Positions 25,665-34,643 of a DNA stretch of 64,000 bases are shown here, piece after piece; within the stretch, counting starts at the first letter, position 1, and each line of letters starts with the position of its first letter. Below the pieces are notes generated by a model that made no database searches, was not told the origin of the DNA, and worked only from the letters and a program-made list of their open reading frames with translations. Origin of the DNA: Lachnospiraceae bacterium UBA7205 (GTDB taxonomy: Bacteria > Bacillota > Clostridia > Lachnospirales > Lachnospiraceae); contig DKUL01000057.1 of the NCBI GenBank assembly GCA_002490665.1, positions 124,001 to 188,000 of the forward strand. The letters are read 5' to 3'. A program made the position numbers and the translations under genes.

Positions 25665-28600
25665 TTACTGTATCTGCCCCAAAATTTTCGGGTCCTTTAT
25701 TTTCGCATCCTCCGCAAACAGCAAAATCTTTGACATGATTTCCGCCGTCTTGGGATCATCGTCCACAAATGGCAGGAAGATGCGCCCTCGCTGCTGCGCG
25801 TGAACCGGCACGACAAACAGCATGGCATTTCCAAGCTGGTGCACGACGCCGCTTCCAAGATGCACCGTATACTCGCCGAGCTTTCCCTTGATTATCGCGT
25901 GGCTGCCCTCGAGACGGACATTTTTCGTCCGGAACAGGGCAAGATTGCATTCGACAATCGCGCGGCGCATCTCGATTGTCGAGTGGCTTGTCTCCGGGTC
26001 GACACCGCCCGCATGGGCAACGCTGACAGCCAGATCGACATCGCGCATCACCTCGCTGTAAACAATGTCCGGTATCTCCTTGATTTTCAGGGATTTGCCC
26101 GTCCTGCGATCCGAAAATACCACATATTCCAGCGTTGGTGCCTCCGTGTCGCTCGGCGAGAACCAGTCCGCCATGGCGTAAATGCACGCAACGATGTCTT
26201 CCTTATAGTAAATCTTTTGCAGGCCGTCCTCGTAGTCCGCCACCCAGCGCCTGCCCCGCAGGACGCCGACCGTCTTCTGCGGCTGTATCTGGTTGCCGGA
26301 AAACAGCATCGAGTGGTACTTGTCAAGCTCCTCGTCCAGCTTCACATAAAGCTCGCGGAACACCTGTTTAAAGGGCTGTTTTATCTGTCTTTCAAACAAA
26401 AGCTTCTGGTACTCGTGCCAGTGCCCGCTGCTGTACAAATCAAACGGATGCGCGATATAAATCTGCTCCTCCGGCTTCACTGGAAAAACAGCGCCAGTAT
26501 AGTCCACAATTCCGTCCTTTGTGAGAAATCCAAGACGCACCGCCTGCCCATCCGCGGTCCGCACCACAAGCGGCTCTGTGATGGGGCGCGCTATCGGATT
26601 CTGGTACAGCTCCAGAAACTCCCAGACCTCAAACGCGGTTCTGTCCTCCATCGCCTGCTCCATCATCTGCCTTGTCCGGCTGTACTGCTCCTTTAGCTTT
26701 TTGACGACTGCCTGATATTGCAGCACGGTCTCGTCCTTCTTGTACTTTGCGGGAATGGATTTTTGCAGCTTACCGTCCTTTCTGCACTGTAGGGAGCTCT
26801 TTCCGTTCTCATCCACCTGCACCATGATTTCGATGTCGCCCACTGCCCGCCAGTCAAAGCATTCCGCGGACTGCTCCGCGAGCTTTCCCTCCATGCGCAG
26901 TGTCAGGCGCGTCACATCCGTAAATCCGGCATTAACGCTCAGGTTGCGCAGGGCAATCTCGACCGCACGCCCCTCGCTTGCCCGCCGCTGCGCGCCAAAC
27001 TGCCTGCTTTCCTTTTTGTACTTCTGGATAAACTGGTAGCGGTCCAACAGCTCCTTCTCCCGTTTCTTTGACGGCTTTGGCAGGGGAAGCAGTCCGATGC
27101 TCATCAATAGATCCTTGTTCCGCTTCGCGTCGATTTCTGCCTCCAGTGCCTTTCGGTCTGCCTTTCCAAGCGCGGCGTCCGCATATTTGCGCGCGCGCCC
27201 ATGCGCCGTTCCGGTGGACGAGTACTTGGCGGCATCGTAGAGCATCATGAAATTTTTCTCGCCAAGCTTCCCATACGCCTCAAAAAACCACTGGACGTCA
27301 AAGGCGCCGTCGCGCAGCTCCTCCGGCGAGAGCGGCGTGTACTTTGCAATCACCGACTTCACCTTGTCGTCTAATCCCTCGCTGGTGTGCGCGATAAAAT
27401 AATAACAGGCACTTGAAAAGCCAGGCATTTCAAGATATTCCTCAACCATCGGAAGCCACTGCTGCGCGTACATGGCAAGCTCCACAAGGCGTTTTTTTGT
27501 AATGTCCGTCCCCTTCAGCGCCTGCTTCAAATCCTGCGCCGTCTCCCCGGGCTTTGGCATGGAAACCTTCAGCAGATGGCTGAGCACGTGGCGCCTGTCG
27601 TCATCACAGGAATAATAATAGCTGCTGCGCTGCAACGGATCCTTTCCGAGAGCCGTCAGAATCCGTATCATATAGTCTATGCCGTAAATGACTCGAATCC
27701 GGTGAATGTCCTTTGAAAAAGGCGTCGTCTGTTCGCCGCGCTTTAGCTCCACCTCCAAAACAACCGGAATCAGTTCACTGTACAGCGTGTGGGCGAACAC
27801 CATCTCGGGCATCTCATCCCTGATTTCATCAAAGTGGTACTTGCCGTCCACGAGCGGAATCGCCTGATAGCCAAAAAAGTCATATACCCCGCGGTTTCCC
27901 GCCTGTGAGGAAACTGCCCCTTTCTGCTCCACCGTGCTGACCGGATCCAGCAGGCTTCCCATATCGCAGTACGTAAACACTGCCTTATAAAACAAATCCT
28001 TGTCCCAGACGCCGCGTACATAACACTGCACATAATCCGAAAGCGCCAGATAATTCTGCTGCCAGCGATAATATCCGTACTGCGGCGCCACTTCCCGCGC
28101 ATGCTGTTCGTGATAGTACTGCTGCAGCCGGAAACGCAGCGCGAAGGCATTTCCCCAGTCCTCTCCCTTTGCGGCGCCAAGGCACTGGCACATATCACTG
28201 AAAACCGGCAAGTCCAGTGCACGCCTGGTATAAACATACTTCGTACCCCAGCGCTCTTCCTCGACCGTAAACAAATCGTTGGAACTGTCCAGCAGGGAGA
28301 ACAGCTTTGCCGTCACACACAGACCAAAATGCACCCGCAGCGAGCGCGTTACATAATGCTCATGCAGTGCGGAAATGATATCGACCACCTGTCCGGAATA
28401 GGTAAGCCCTACGGCAAGATTGGAAAATGCATACCCAAAGACCTTTTGGTACAGCCCGGCATTGCGCCTGTAGTCGCTCCTCAGACCGATACATTTGCAA
28501 TACAGCTGTACCTCGAGCAGCCGCTGCGGCGACTGGATTTCCGTCTCATAAAAGTTTTCCCAGAGCGCCCGGAACGGATATCTGTCCAGGGTCTCGCCGC

Positions 28601-30764
28601 CCTGCCAGTTTATGACCTTCAGACCGTTTCCAAGCATCTGGTCATCGCCCCACGCGGTCTTGTATTCACGCTCGCGGTTCTCTTCAATCAGACTGTCCAG
28701 CTTTTTCAGGATACGGATATACACATCCTCCCCATCCGCAAAAAGCTTTTCGGCACCGCTTCCATCCACGTCAATTTCCGGGATAATCCATTCCTTTTCC
28801 ACATCATACAGCCCATATCCCGGCAGGTTCAAAATGTCCTGCGCCCCGCTTCCTTCGCCCAGCAGCTCATCCAAAAGCACCTGTTCCTTTCCGGTCGGGT
28901 TTTTCAGCGCCCGAAGCGCGGGAATGACTGCCGCAAAAGCCGCCTTGTCCTTCTTTTGCAGCCCCAGGGCAAGGTCAAGCGCCCCCATATGGCACTCCTC
29001 GGACTTCTGCGCAAGAAGCCGCTGGATGCACTCCGCCAGGCTCTGCCCATCCTGCCTGCGCAGCAGCTTCAGCGTTCCGGCGCGCCCCTTTTTGTAATTC
29101 AGATTCTGTTCAATCTGCCTGTAATCCTCCGCGGTAAGCTCGATGTCCGCCACCAGCCTGTACGCCGCCTTGTTCGTGTATTCCTCCGCGTTGTGCAGCA
29201 GTTCAAACAGGACTTTTTTACGCGCCTCTGATGTGGGATGGTAGAGCAGCACCCGCGCAGCAGCGGCTCTTGACGCATTGTAGCTTTTTCCCTGACCGAC
29301 AAGCGAAATCCATCCGGCAGCCTCATCCAGATAGTCGTCCTTTTGCAGCATCCACGCAATCACACAGATGCGCTCCGCAATGTCCGACGGACTCATCTCG
29401 ACCTCATGCCATGGAAAAATGCAGGGCGAGAGCTTCAGGCCTTTTTTCGGAATCCGCCCTAAAATCCCCTTTAAAATGCCATAGACGGCTTCTGCCTCGG
29501 CGCTGTCCTGAAACAGGGGCTCCGGCGACAGGGGCTTTGGTTTGCGCACCTCGCCGTCGCCAAAGCTGTAATTGTACTCATCCTCTCCCCGAATCAGGGC
29601 ATAGAGCTGCGTTTTCCCTGACGACATAAAACAGGGCAGGAAACACGCGATAAGCTCCAAGTCCTCCGGACAGGAAAGCAGAACCTCCTTCGCCACGCGC
29701 ATCTGCAGGTTCTCATCCTGCAGGGAATGGCAGAAGTAGGATGCCGTCATCTTCTGATGCCTTGCGCCGTTTCGGATAAGCGCGACAACCGTCTCCACCG
29801 CGTCCTCCGCATTGTAAAAGCCCTTTGCCCAGAGCGCGCAGCTGATGGCAACGGCATCGTCCGACGCAAGCTGCCCCTCCAGAAAATCCGCGTCCCGCAG
29901 GCACTGCCCCATCATCCGCAGCAGCTTGCCGCTGATGCGGTCCACACTCTTTTCATTAAAAATGCCAATCCATGTACTGACTGCCCGCTTGACGGACGAA
30001 TGGCGAATCAGGTCATTTTCCTCAATCACGGAAAACAGATACAGAAACGCCTCCGGCCTGCCCTCGTCCATCGTTTCACAGACGACCTGGCGCGCCCCCT
30101 CCTGTAGCCGCGCCGCCAGCAGGAATTTCCCGAGATCCTGATACAGCGCCTGGCTCCTTGACATCACGATACCGCGAACCAGCTCGCGGCTCATCATCAG
30201 CGTATTACCCTCGCCAAAGAGAATGTCCCTGACCGCCTGGATGGTCTGTTCCTCCCCCCGGTCAATCTGCGCCGCCAGAATCCACGAGTATGCAAACTCG
30301 CTTCGCGCATGGTCGTACAGCTCCTCCGAAATGCTTCCGGTCAGGACTGCCGCGAGGTTCCCGCCATAAAATTCCAGATACGCATATGCCCGCAGCAGCC
30401 GGATGCTGTTCTCCACAAACGGAAGGTAACTGTCCGAGCGCAGGCTCCTGCGGTACCATCCCGCCGTCATCTGGTAACAGTTCATCGCGTCGAGCGCGTC
30501 ATAAAATTCCGCCTGGCGCGCCTGCGCCACGCAGACATCCACCACATTTTTGTATGTAGTGCGGTACAGGTCGCTCAGCTTCCCGGTCTTGCTCTGCCGC
30601 AAAAGCTGGCGCATCTCCACACACACATCCGACGGCATGTTATAATAATATCCGTCCGGAAGCATCTTGCGTTCCTGTTCGGAAAGGTGCGCTCCTTTTT
30701 CCTGAAACGCCTGCTGCATTGATTCCGTCAGCTTTCTTCTGGAATCATAAGTAAATCCTGCCAT
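25665..30764 (-). CDS. DUF4132-type giant cytoplasmic protein with DUF7737-like C terminus
   Basis: The protein of 1699 residues has no signal peptide and no membrane segments. It is largely alpha-helical through the first 1150 residues, like an extended helical-repeat scaffold, and ends in a highly conserved-looking block (about 1560-1690) with RRWVADYEDGLQKIYYKED, DWFSPSD and DVDLAVSVAHAGGVDPETS. This C-terminal block is the one seen in Firmicute DUF4132 proteins, relatives of Escherichia coli YehI, which is encoded near a MoxR-like ATPase and a VWA protein. Neither partner is present here. An N-terminal WGR domain is absent. GGAGG precedes the start, and the gene is 18 bp downstream of a small partner gene. 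The molecular function is unknown. Confidence 0.75.
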   Translation of the reverse strand: MAGFTYDSRRKLTESMQQAFQEKGAHLSEQERKMLPDGYYYNMPSDVCVEMRQLLRQSKTGKLSDLYRTTYKNVVDVCVAQARQAEFYDALDAMNCYQMTAGWYRRSLRSDSYLPFVENSIRLLRAYAYLEFYGGNLAAVLTGSISEELYDHARSEFAYSWILAAQIDRGEEQTIQAVRDILFGEGNTLMMSRELVRGIVMSRSQALYQDLGKFLLAARLQEGARQVVCETMDEGRPEAFLYLFSVIEENDLIRHSSVKRAVSTWIGIFNEKSVDRISGKLLRMMGQCLRDADFLEGQLASDDAVAISCALWAKGFYNAEDAVETVVALIRNGARHQKMTASYFCHSLQDENLQMRVAKEVLLSCPEDLELIACFLPCFMSSGKTQLYALIRGEDEYNYSFGDGEVRKPKPLSPEPLFQDSAEAEAVYGILKGILGRIPKKGLKLSPCIFPWHEVEMSPSDIAERICVIAWMLQKDDYLDEAAGWISLVGQGKSYNASRAAAARVLLYHPTSEARKKVLFELLHNAEEYTNKAAYRLVADIELTAEDYRQIEQNLNYKKGRAGTLKLLRRQDGQSLAECIQRLLAQKSEECHMGALDLALGLQKKDKAAFAAVIPALRALKNPTGKEQVLLDELLGEGSGAQDILNLPGYGLYDVEKEWIIPEIDVDGSGAEKLFADGEDVYIRILKKLDSLIEENREREYKTAWGDDQMLGNGLKVINWQGGETLDRYPFRALWENFYETEIQSPQRLLEVQLYCKCIGLRSDYRRNAGLYQKVFGYAFSNLAVGLTYSGQVVDIISALHEHYVTRSLRVHFGLCVTAKLFSLLDSSNDLFTVEEERWGTKYVYTRRALDLPVFSDMCQCLGAAKGEDWGNAFALRFRLQQYYHEQHAREVAPQYGYYRWQQNYLALSDYVQCYVRGVWDKDLFYKAVFTYCDMGSLLDPVSTVEQKGAVSSQAGNRGVYDFFGYQAIPLVDGKYHFDEIRDEMPEMVFAHTLYSELIPVVLEVELKRGEQTTPFSKDIHRIRVIYGIDYMIRILTALGKDPLQRSSYYYSCDDDRRHVLSHLLKVSMPKPGETAQDLKQALKGTDITKKRLVELAMYAQQWLPMVEEYLEMPGFSSACYYFIAHTSEGLDDKVKSVIAKYTPLSPEELRDGAFDVQWFFEAYGKLGEKNFMMLYDAAKYSSTGTAHGRARKYADAALGKADRKALEAEIDAKRNKDLLMSIGLLPLPKPSKKREKELLDRYQFIQKYKKESRQFGAQRRASEGRAVEIALRNLSVNAGFTDVTRLTLRMEGKLAEQSAECFDWRAVGDIEIMVQVDENGKSSLQCRKDGKLQKSIPAKYKKDETVLQYQAVVKKLKEQYSRTRQMMEQAMEDRTAFEVWEFLELYQNPIARPITEPLVVRTADGQAVRLGFLTKDGIVDYTGAVFPVKPEEQIYIAHPFDLYSSGHWHEYQKLLFERQIKQPFKQVFRELYVKLDEELDKYHSMLFSGNQIQPQKTVGVLRGRRWVADYEDGLQKIYYKEDIVACIYAMADWFSPSDTEAPTLEYVVFSDRRTGKSLKIKEIPDIVYSEVMRDVDLAVSVAHAGGVDPETSHSTIEMRRAIVECNLALFRTKNVRLEGSHAIIKGKLGEYTVHLGSGVVHQLGNAMLFVVPVHAQQRGRIFLPFVDDDPKTAEIMSKILLFAEDAKIKDPKILGQIQ

Positions 30765-30782
30765 CTGTATTCCTCCTTAAAC

Positions 30783-31202
30783 TTACCACCCCGACAGCAT
30801 TGTCAGGCGGATAAAAGTAAAGACAATATCGTCTTTCCACGGAATTGCATCGGAAAGGGCGGTCAGCTCCTCCTCGCCCGCAAACACGCGGTAAATGCCG
30901 TCCTCAAAGCATTGCAGCGTATTTTCGACAGCCTTGTCCTCCACCGCGTCCGCACCGCCGCGCAGACCGGAGGAAATCTTTCCGCGTGATGCCTGCGCCG
31001 CGATTTCCTCCTTTGTCAGATACGCCAGAAGCTGCCCCTCGTCCTTCCGCTCATTGTACTGCCTGACGCCGAGTTTTGTCAGGTTCACGAGAAGCTCACG
31101 GACAGTCTGCGGCTTCTCGTCAAGTTCAAACACAACCGGCGCGATATCCACGCGGTTCTGCTTTCCCAGCTTTTTCATTTTTACATGGACTGTGAATGAC
31201 AT
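30783..31202 (-). CDS. small partner protein of the DUF4132 operon, unknown function
   Basis: The protein of 139 residues starts with a beta strand (SFTVHVKMKKLG), then a second strand and a helix (PQTVRELLVNLTKLGV) and ends in an aromatic strand (DIVFTFIRLTMLSGW). This order is reminiscent of a beta-grasp or ubiquitin-like fold, but that is only inferred from pattern. It is the first gene of an operon with the DUF4132 gene, suggesting a stoichiometric partner or modifier. ATG 31202 is chosen over the GTG at 31214 because the GGAGG would abut the GTG; the spacing to 31202 is about 12 nt. I do not recognise a named family. Confidence 0.7.
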   Translation of the reverse strand: MSFTVHVKMKKLGKQNRVDIAPVVFELDEKPQTVRELLVNLTKLGVRQYNERKDEGQLLAYLTKEEIAAQASRGKISSGLRGGADAVEDKAVENTLQCFEDGIYRVFAGEEELTALSDAIPWKDDIVFTFIRLTMLSGW

Positions 31203-31248
31203 GCTTGATTCCACCCTCCCCCAGACATGTTAAAATTTTTCTTCTTTT

Positions 31249-31277
31249 ATTATACTTTCATTCCATTGTGATATCAA
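31249..31277 (-). promoter_or_regulatory. sigma-A promoter of the DUF4132 operon
   Basis: TTGATA (31272-31277), 17 bp, TATAAT (31249-31254) on the minus strand, about 47 bp before the start codon. It lies downstream of the structured element at 31348-31440, so that element is not in this leader. Confidence 0.8.
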
Positions 31278-31347
31278 TGCGAAAATTAGGGATGGTCTTA
31301 AAAATATTGTATTTTTACTCGTTTTTGTGTATAGTAAATTTGTATAA

Positions 31348-31440
31348 TCGAGTAGGGGAATGACCTTCTCTCCTGCTCGCCGCGCGCCCCATGTGCCGCC
31401 TTAGCGGCATACTTCCTCTACATGGGGCTGCGCATAAATA
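31348..31440. repeat. structured RNA-like element, copy 2 of 3
   Basis: On the minus strand: outer stem GCCCCATGT/ACATGGGGC (9 bp), AGAGGAAGTAT, inner hairpin GCCGC-TAAG-GCGGC, then a second imperfect hairpin (31349-31379). It has the same design as copies 1 and 3 with a different outer stem. A TATAAT ends at 31349 on the plus strand, so plus-strand transcription is also possible. Confidence 0.6.
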
Positions 31441-31711
31441 ACATCGGAAGGGAGTGATGAATCCATGAGAAGGCGAACATGGCAGGCGCTGCGCCAAAAC
31501 GGTGTCAAGAGCCCTTTTGCCCATGCAGAACAGTAGGCATATAGCACTCTGTATGGGCGGCAAACAACTGTCTATACTGGCGGTCGAAAAGGCTGACCGT
31601 CCAGCATAAAATTATGCTGCTGTTTCTGCACTTTATTTATGCAAATCGTCATGCCAGGGCGTGCTGAAAAAATGCCCCGGGACATGGTTCTATAAATAAG
31701 GAGCGGTAAAA
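31441..31711 (+). other. intergenic region with possible 23-residue ORF
   Basis: A short frame at 31465-31536 (MRRRTWQALRQNGVKSP, then FAHAEQ) follows GGGAG by about 10 nt, but nothing else supports translation. A hairpin CAGCATAA/TTATGCTG lies near 31602-31620. The gap ends at the AAGGAG site of the CD3324-type regulator. Confidence 0.3.
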
Positions 31712-31969
31712 ATGAAATACATCAATGCAGCAGAAATACTGCCGGAGAACTTGCTAAAGCAGCTTCAGGCTTACGCCGACGGGGAACTCCTCTATATTCC
31801 AAAAATTTCAGAAAAAAGGGAATGGGGTGCCGACAGCGGTTCGCGGCTTTTTTACCAGACGCGTAATGAGGAGATTCGGAGGCTTTTTCAGGAAGGCTGT
31901 TCCGTCGGGATGCTTTCGGAACAGTACGGTCTGGCGTACAGTACCATTAAAAATATTGTTTATCGGTAA
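31712..31969 (+). CDS. CD3324-family HTH protein (Mor-like)
   Basis: This small DNA-binding protein of 85 residues follows the pattern of CD3324-type proteins: an N-terminal MKYINAAEILPENLLKQLQ segment, a central YADGELLYIPK strand, and a C-terminal helix-turn-helix (RNEEIRRLFQEG, VGMLSEQYGLAYSTIKNIV) related to the Mor transcription activator. It starts after AAGGAG and lies 92 bp upstream of the AraC-type gene on the same strand, so joint expression is plausible. Target genes are unknown. Confidence 0.8.
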   Translation: MKYINAAEILPENLLKQLQAYADGELLYIPKISEKREWGADSGSRLFYQTRNEEIRRLFQEGCSVGMLSEQYGLAYSTIKNIVYR

Positions 31970-32061
31970 GGACAGACGTCAGGGACAATCTTGTGCAAAC
32001 AAGGACAGGACTTTTCAGCCGCCATCCATTATACTAAATGTACACAAGGAGGGACAAAACG

Positions 32062-32952
32062 ATGTCAGTACAGCTTATCCAGCAGGCAATCTCCTACATG
32101 GAGGAACATATCCATGAAGATATCAGCTATGTGGATGTCGCCAAAAGCGTCCATATGTCAGGCTACAACTTTCACCGGACATTCAGCTTTATCGCCGGAA
32201 TGACTGCCAACGAGTATCTCAGGAGCCGGCGTCTTGCGCTTGCCGCGCAGGAGCTGCAGGAGACGGATCTGTCGGTGACTGACGCCGCCTACAAGTACGG
32301 CTATGAATCCCCGGAAAGCTTCTCGAAAGCCTTCTCGCGGTTTCACGGCTCCACACCGAAGCAGGCAAAGCAAAAAGGCGTGAAGCTTCATCTGTTCAGT
32401 CCCCTTGTGATAAAAATAACATTGGAAGGTGGTAATATAATGGACTACAGAATGGAGCACAGGGAACGCCAGCAGTTTATCGCAGTGGTGCGGGCTTTTC
32501 CCAACGAGATTATCAATGACGACAACGACCACAGCATTCCCGATTTCTGGACAGAATGCGACGATAAAAATCTGCTCGACCGCATAAAATCGCTTCGTCC
32601 GGAGGGAAAGCGCGACCTGTACGGCCTGTGCAGCCCCACAAAAATGAACGAGACCCATTTTCATTACGGTATCGGCATCCTACGCGATAAAGACACTGAT
32701 GTATCCAAACTGGATGCCTTACTGGCAGACGGATACACCCTGTGGGAGACAGAACCGGCAGACTATGCCGTGTTCAAATGCTTTGGTTCCGACGGGGACT
32801 GTCTTGGGGAGACATGGAGCAAATTCTTCAAGGAGTTTTCGCCCCAGACCGGATACACGCAGACAGAAGACACCGACTACGAGATTTATTTTGAATGCGG
32901 AGAAAAAGACCTGTTCTGCGAGCTGTGGGTTCCTGTCCGGAAAAATGCGTAA
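32062..32952 (+). CDS. AraC-family regulator with GyrI-like effector domain
   Basis: This transcription regulator of 296 residues has an N-terminal AraC-type double helix-turn-helix (about 1-105; VDVAKSVHMSGYNFHRTFSF and TDAAYKYGYESPESFSKAFS) and a C-terminal GyrI-like/SOUL-type ligand-binding domain (about 125-296). This order matches Rob-like proteins that sense small hydrophobic compounds. The ATG at 32062 follows AGGAGG by 9 nt; the ORF extends to 32038 without support. No obvious target operon is adjacent. Confidence 0.9.
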   Translation: MSVQLIQQAISYMEEHIHEDISYVDVAKSVHMSGYNFHRTFSFIAGMTANEYLRSRRLALAAQELQETDLSVTDAAYKYGYESPESFSKAFSRFHGSTPKQAKQKGVKLHLFSPLVIKITLEGGNIMDYRMEHRERQQFIAVVRAFPNEIINDDNDHSIPDFWTECDDKNLLDRIKSLRPEGKRDLYGLCSPTKMNETHFHYGIGILRDKDTDVSKLDALLADGYTLWETEPADYAVFKCFGSDGDCLGETWSKFFKEFSPQTGYTQTEDTDYEIYFECGEKDLFCELWVPVRKNA

Positions 32953-32969
32953 CATTACCCGGCGGACTG

Positions 32970-33001
32970 CCTTCCGGGCAGTCCGTCAACCCCTAACAAA
33001 T
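32970..33001. repeat. direct repeat A flanking the toxin-antitoxin pair
   Basis: A 32-nt sequence matches 33893-33924 with three mismatches. Here it forms part of a hairpin (GGACTGCC/GGGCAGTCC). At the other site it covers the 3' end of the gene at 33909-34319, so this copy looks like a duplicated gene end. Confidence 0.65.
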
Positions 33002-33022
33002 TCCTTTTTGCGAACTTTCTTA

Positions 33023-33051
33023 TTGACTTTTATATTATTTGCTGATACGCT
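33023..33051 (+). promoter_or_regulatory. candidate promoter of the toxin-antitoxin pair
   Basis: TTGACT (33023-33028), 17 bp, TACGCT (33046-33051), followed at once by the small inverted repeat TAGCC-AAA-GGCTA that could be an autoregulatory site. The -10 is weak. Confidence 0.4.
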
Positions 33052-33153
33052 TAGCCAAAGGCTAGAGGTGAATCAGAATGACACAAGCATGAACCACATT
33101 CAGCGGCATACAATTAACAAGATTCAGTATAATAAAATCCAGGAGGAACGTCT

Positions 33154-33447
33154 ATGTCAACTTTGGAAAAAGCGATAGGATTATTGCAGAAAATGCCGGA
33201 AAACAAACTAGAGGCGATATATATGTATATATGTTTTGTTAATTCTCAATCAGACAGTAATGAGGCTATTCCTACCCCGGGCAAAAGTATTGATTCCCTC
33301 ATGGGGATAGCTCACAAAAAAACCCTTGAAGAAAGACAACGTGGTTTTCAAGGTCTTATTTCTTTTGCGGGAACATTGCCAGAGGATTTTGATTATAAAA
33401 AAGAATTGGAGGAGGCAAGAGATGAAAAATATGCTCGTTTTATTTGA
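33154..33447 (+). CDS. antitoxin of a PIN-domain toxin-antitoxin pair
   Basis: The protein of 97 residues starts with a helix (TLEKAIGLLQKMPENKLEAIY) seen in many Firmicute antitoxins of VapB/RelB character and ends in a charged helix (KKELEEARDEKYARF), the usual toxin-wrapping tail. GGAGGAA lies 7 nt before the ATG. Its last 26 bases overlap the toxin gene, the standard coupled layout. The precise antitoxin family is uncertain; the pairing with a PIN protein is the main evidence. Confidence 0.75.
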   Translation: MSTLEKAIGLLQKMPENKLEAIYMYICFVNSQSDSNEAIPTPGKSIDSLMGIAHKKTLEERQRGFQGLISFAGTLPEDFDYKKELEEARDEKYARFI

Positions 33448-33853
33448 CACCAACATCATATTGGATGTGCTGGAAAAACGCCTCCCATTTTACGATTCAT
33501 CCAAATCCGTTTTGGAAAGCTGCGTTTCCGGCAATGTTGCGGGCTACATTGCACTACATTCAATATCAAACATTTTTTATATCCTGAGGAAACACTATTC
33601 CGCGGCAGACCGAAGGGCGCTCCTGCTTAATATACTGGATTTACTACAAGTAGCAGGCACAGACCATGAAAGTGTCCGGAACGCCTTACAAAGAGAGGAT
33701 TTTTCCGACTTTGAGGACTGCTTGCAGGATGAATGTGCAAAACAGATTCATGCCGACTATATCGTAACCCGAAACACAAACGACTTTTCTACGTCAGATA
33801 TACCTGTCATTATTCCGGATGACTTACTCAAAATCCTTGACAGCAGCAAATGA
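33422..33853 (+). CDS. PIN-domain ribonuclease toxin (VapC-like)
   Basis: This is a predicted metal-dependent RNase toxin of 143 residues. PIN acidic positions are visible: Asp9 in LVLFDTNIILD, the DFSDFEDCLQ segment (Asp96-Asp99), and the TRNTNDF terminal motif (about 117-122). ATG 33422 is set by GGAGGAGG six to seven nt upstream and by alignment of the first PIN strand; the longer frame from 33326 lies inside the antitoxin. VapC toxins cleave tRNA or rRNA; the target here is unknown. Confidence 0.85.
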   Translation: MKNMLVLFDTNIILDVLEKRLPFYDSSKSVLESCVSGNVAGYIALHSISNIFYILRKHYSAADRRALLLNILDLLQVAGTDHESVRNALQREDFSDFEDCLQDECAKQIHADYIVTRNTNDFSTSDIPVIIPDDLLKILDSSK

Positions 33854-33892
33854 GGATTTACAATGGATTTCTTTTGTAACAATGAAATCAAG

Positions 33893-33924
33893 CCTTCCGG
33901 ACAGTCCGTCAAACCCTGACAAAT
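33893..33924. repeat. direct repeat B flanking the toxin-antitoxin pair
   Basis: This is the partner of 32970-33001 (29 of 32 identical). It overlaps the last codons and stop of the minus-strand gene that ends at 33909. Confidence 0.65.
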
Positions 33925-34319
33925 CCGTCCGTCCAGTGCAATTCCCCAATACGATAACAACTCACAGCCCACTCTGCTCTCTCATTTGCACGCTGCATCA
34001 GGCGGCACTCTTCCTGTGCGCGCTCCTCCGTCAGAAAGCATGGGCTTTCGACAATATCAATCTCATCGAGATATTCATTGGTGTTCCACCCCTGCACAAA
34101 CCATACGGACTCCGGCACGACATGGTCAGGATTGCCGGCAATTTCTTTTTTCACGGTTCGATACGTACAGTCATATTCACAAAAACCCTGCACATTTTCC
34201 AGATAATACCGCGCCGTCTCCTCTGCCTGCGCCTGCGTCGGGAAGAAACCGATTAAAAAATCCTCTGAATAATTGTCATAACTTAATTCCCTGTCGGTCA
34301 GTATCAACTGATATACCAT
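33909..34319 (-). CDS. hypothetical protein
   Basis: A soluble protein of 136 residues, acidic, with no signal or membrane segment. A central alpha helix (PTQAQAEETARYYLENV) is followed by a strand and by YRTVKKEIAGNPDH; the C-terminal helix is Glu/Arg-rich (TEERAQEECRLMQRANERA). Single genes of this kind occur in Firmicutes accessory regions, but I know no function. The start ATG has a GGAAGGGTGGG sequence upstream. Its 3' end is duplicated on the far side of the toxin-antitoxin pair. Confidence 0.65.
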   Translation of the reverse strand: MVYQLILTDRELSYDNYSEDFLIGFFPTQAQAEETARYYLENVQGFCEYDCTYRTVKKEIAGNPDHVVPESVWFVQGWNTNEYLDEIDIVESPCFLTEERAQEECRLMQRANERAEWAVSCYRIGELHWTDGFVRV

Positions 34320-34643
34320 ATACCGCCCACCCTTCCTATGGCTTTCCTTTCATTTCATTATAGGAATACTGGGGTTTTGGTGTCAATTGGATTTTATTAT
34401 ACTGGTGGTCGAAAAAAGGAGGGTAAAGACACTGCTTGCAAAGTAGGTAAAATCAGGGAACCAGGTTGAATGTCCCCCAGCTTCGTGCTATACTTTATCA
34501 GAGGTAAACCGGAAATCAAATACCTCACGCCATTCGGCAAAATTGTTGATCCGGCTCCAGTCTATCGGGCTGGTAAATAGCCAAAACCGATGTAGTGCAT
34601 ATTTTGCCAGCGCGCCGTAATATCAGAAAGGAAAGATGCCAAA
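34320..34643 (+). other. intergenic region with promoter for the next gene
   Basis: A good promoter (TTGAAT at 34466-34471, 17 bp, TATACT at 34489-34494 with upstream TGC) would drive the gene at 34644 with a leader of about 140 nt. At 34380-34401 is a 22-nt sequence that recurs exactly at 38443-38464. No gene is seen. Confidence 0.55.

Noticed and set aside
28101..29231. 376-residue plus-strand frame
   Set aside because: Antisense to the DUF4132 gene, with no ribosome binding site and no recognisable domain; it is a by-product of codon bias.
31315..31563. 82-residue minus-strand frame
   Set aside because: Lies across structured element copy 2 and has no ribosome binding site.
32953..33000. 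rho-independent terminator after the AraC-type gene
   Set aside because: The hairpin is good, but no T-run follows; it is better explained as part of direct repeat A.
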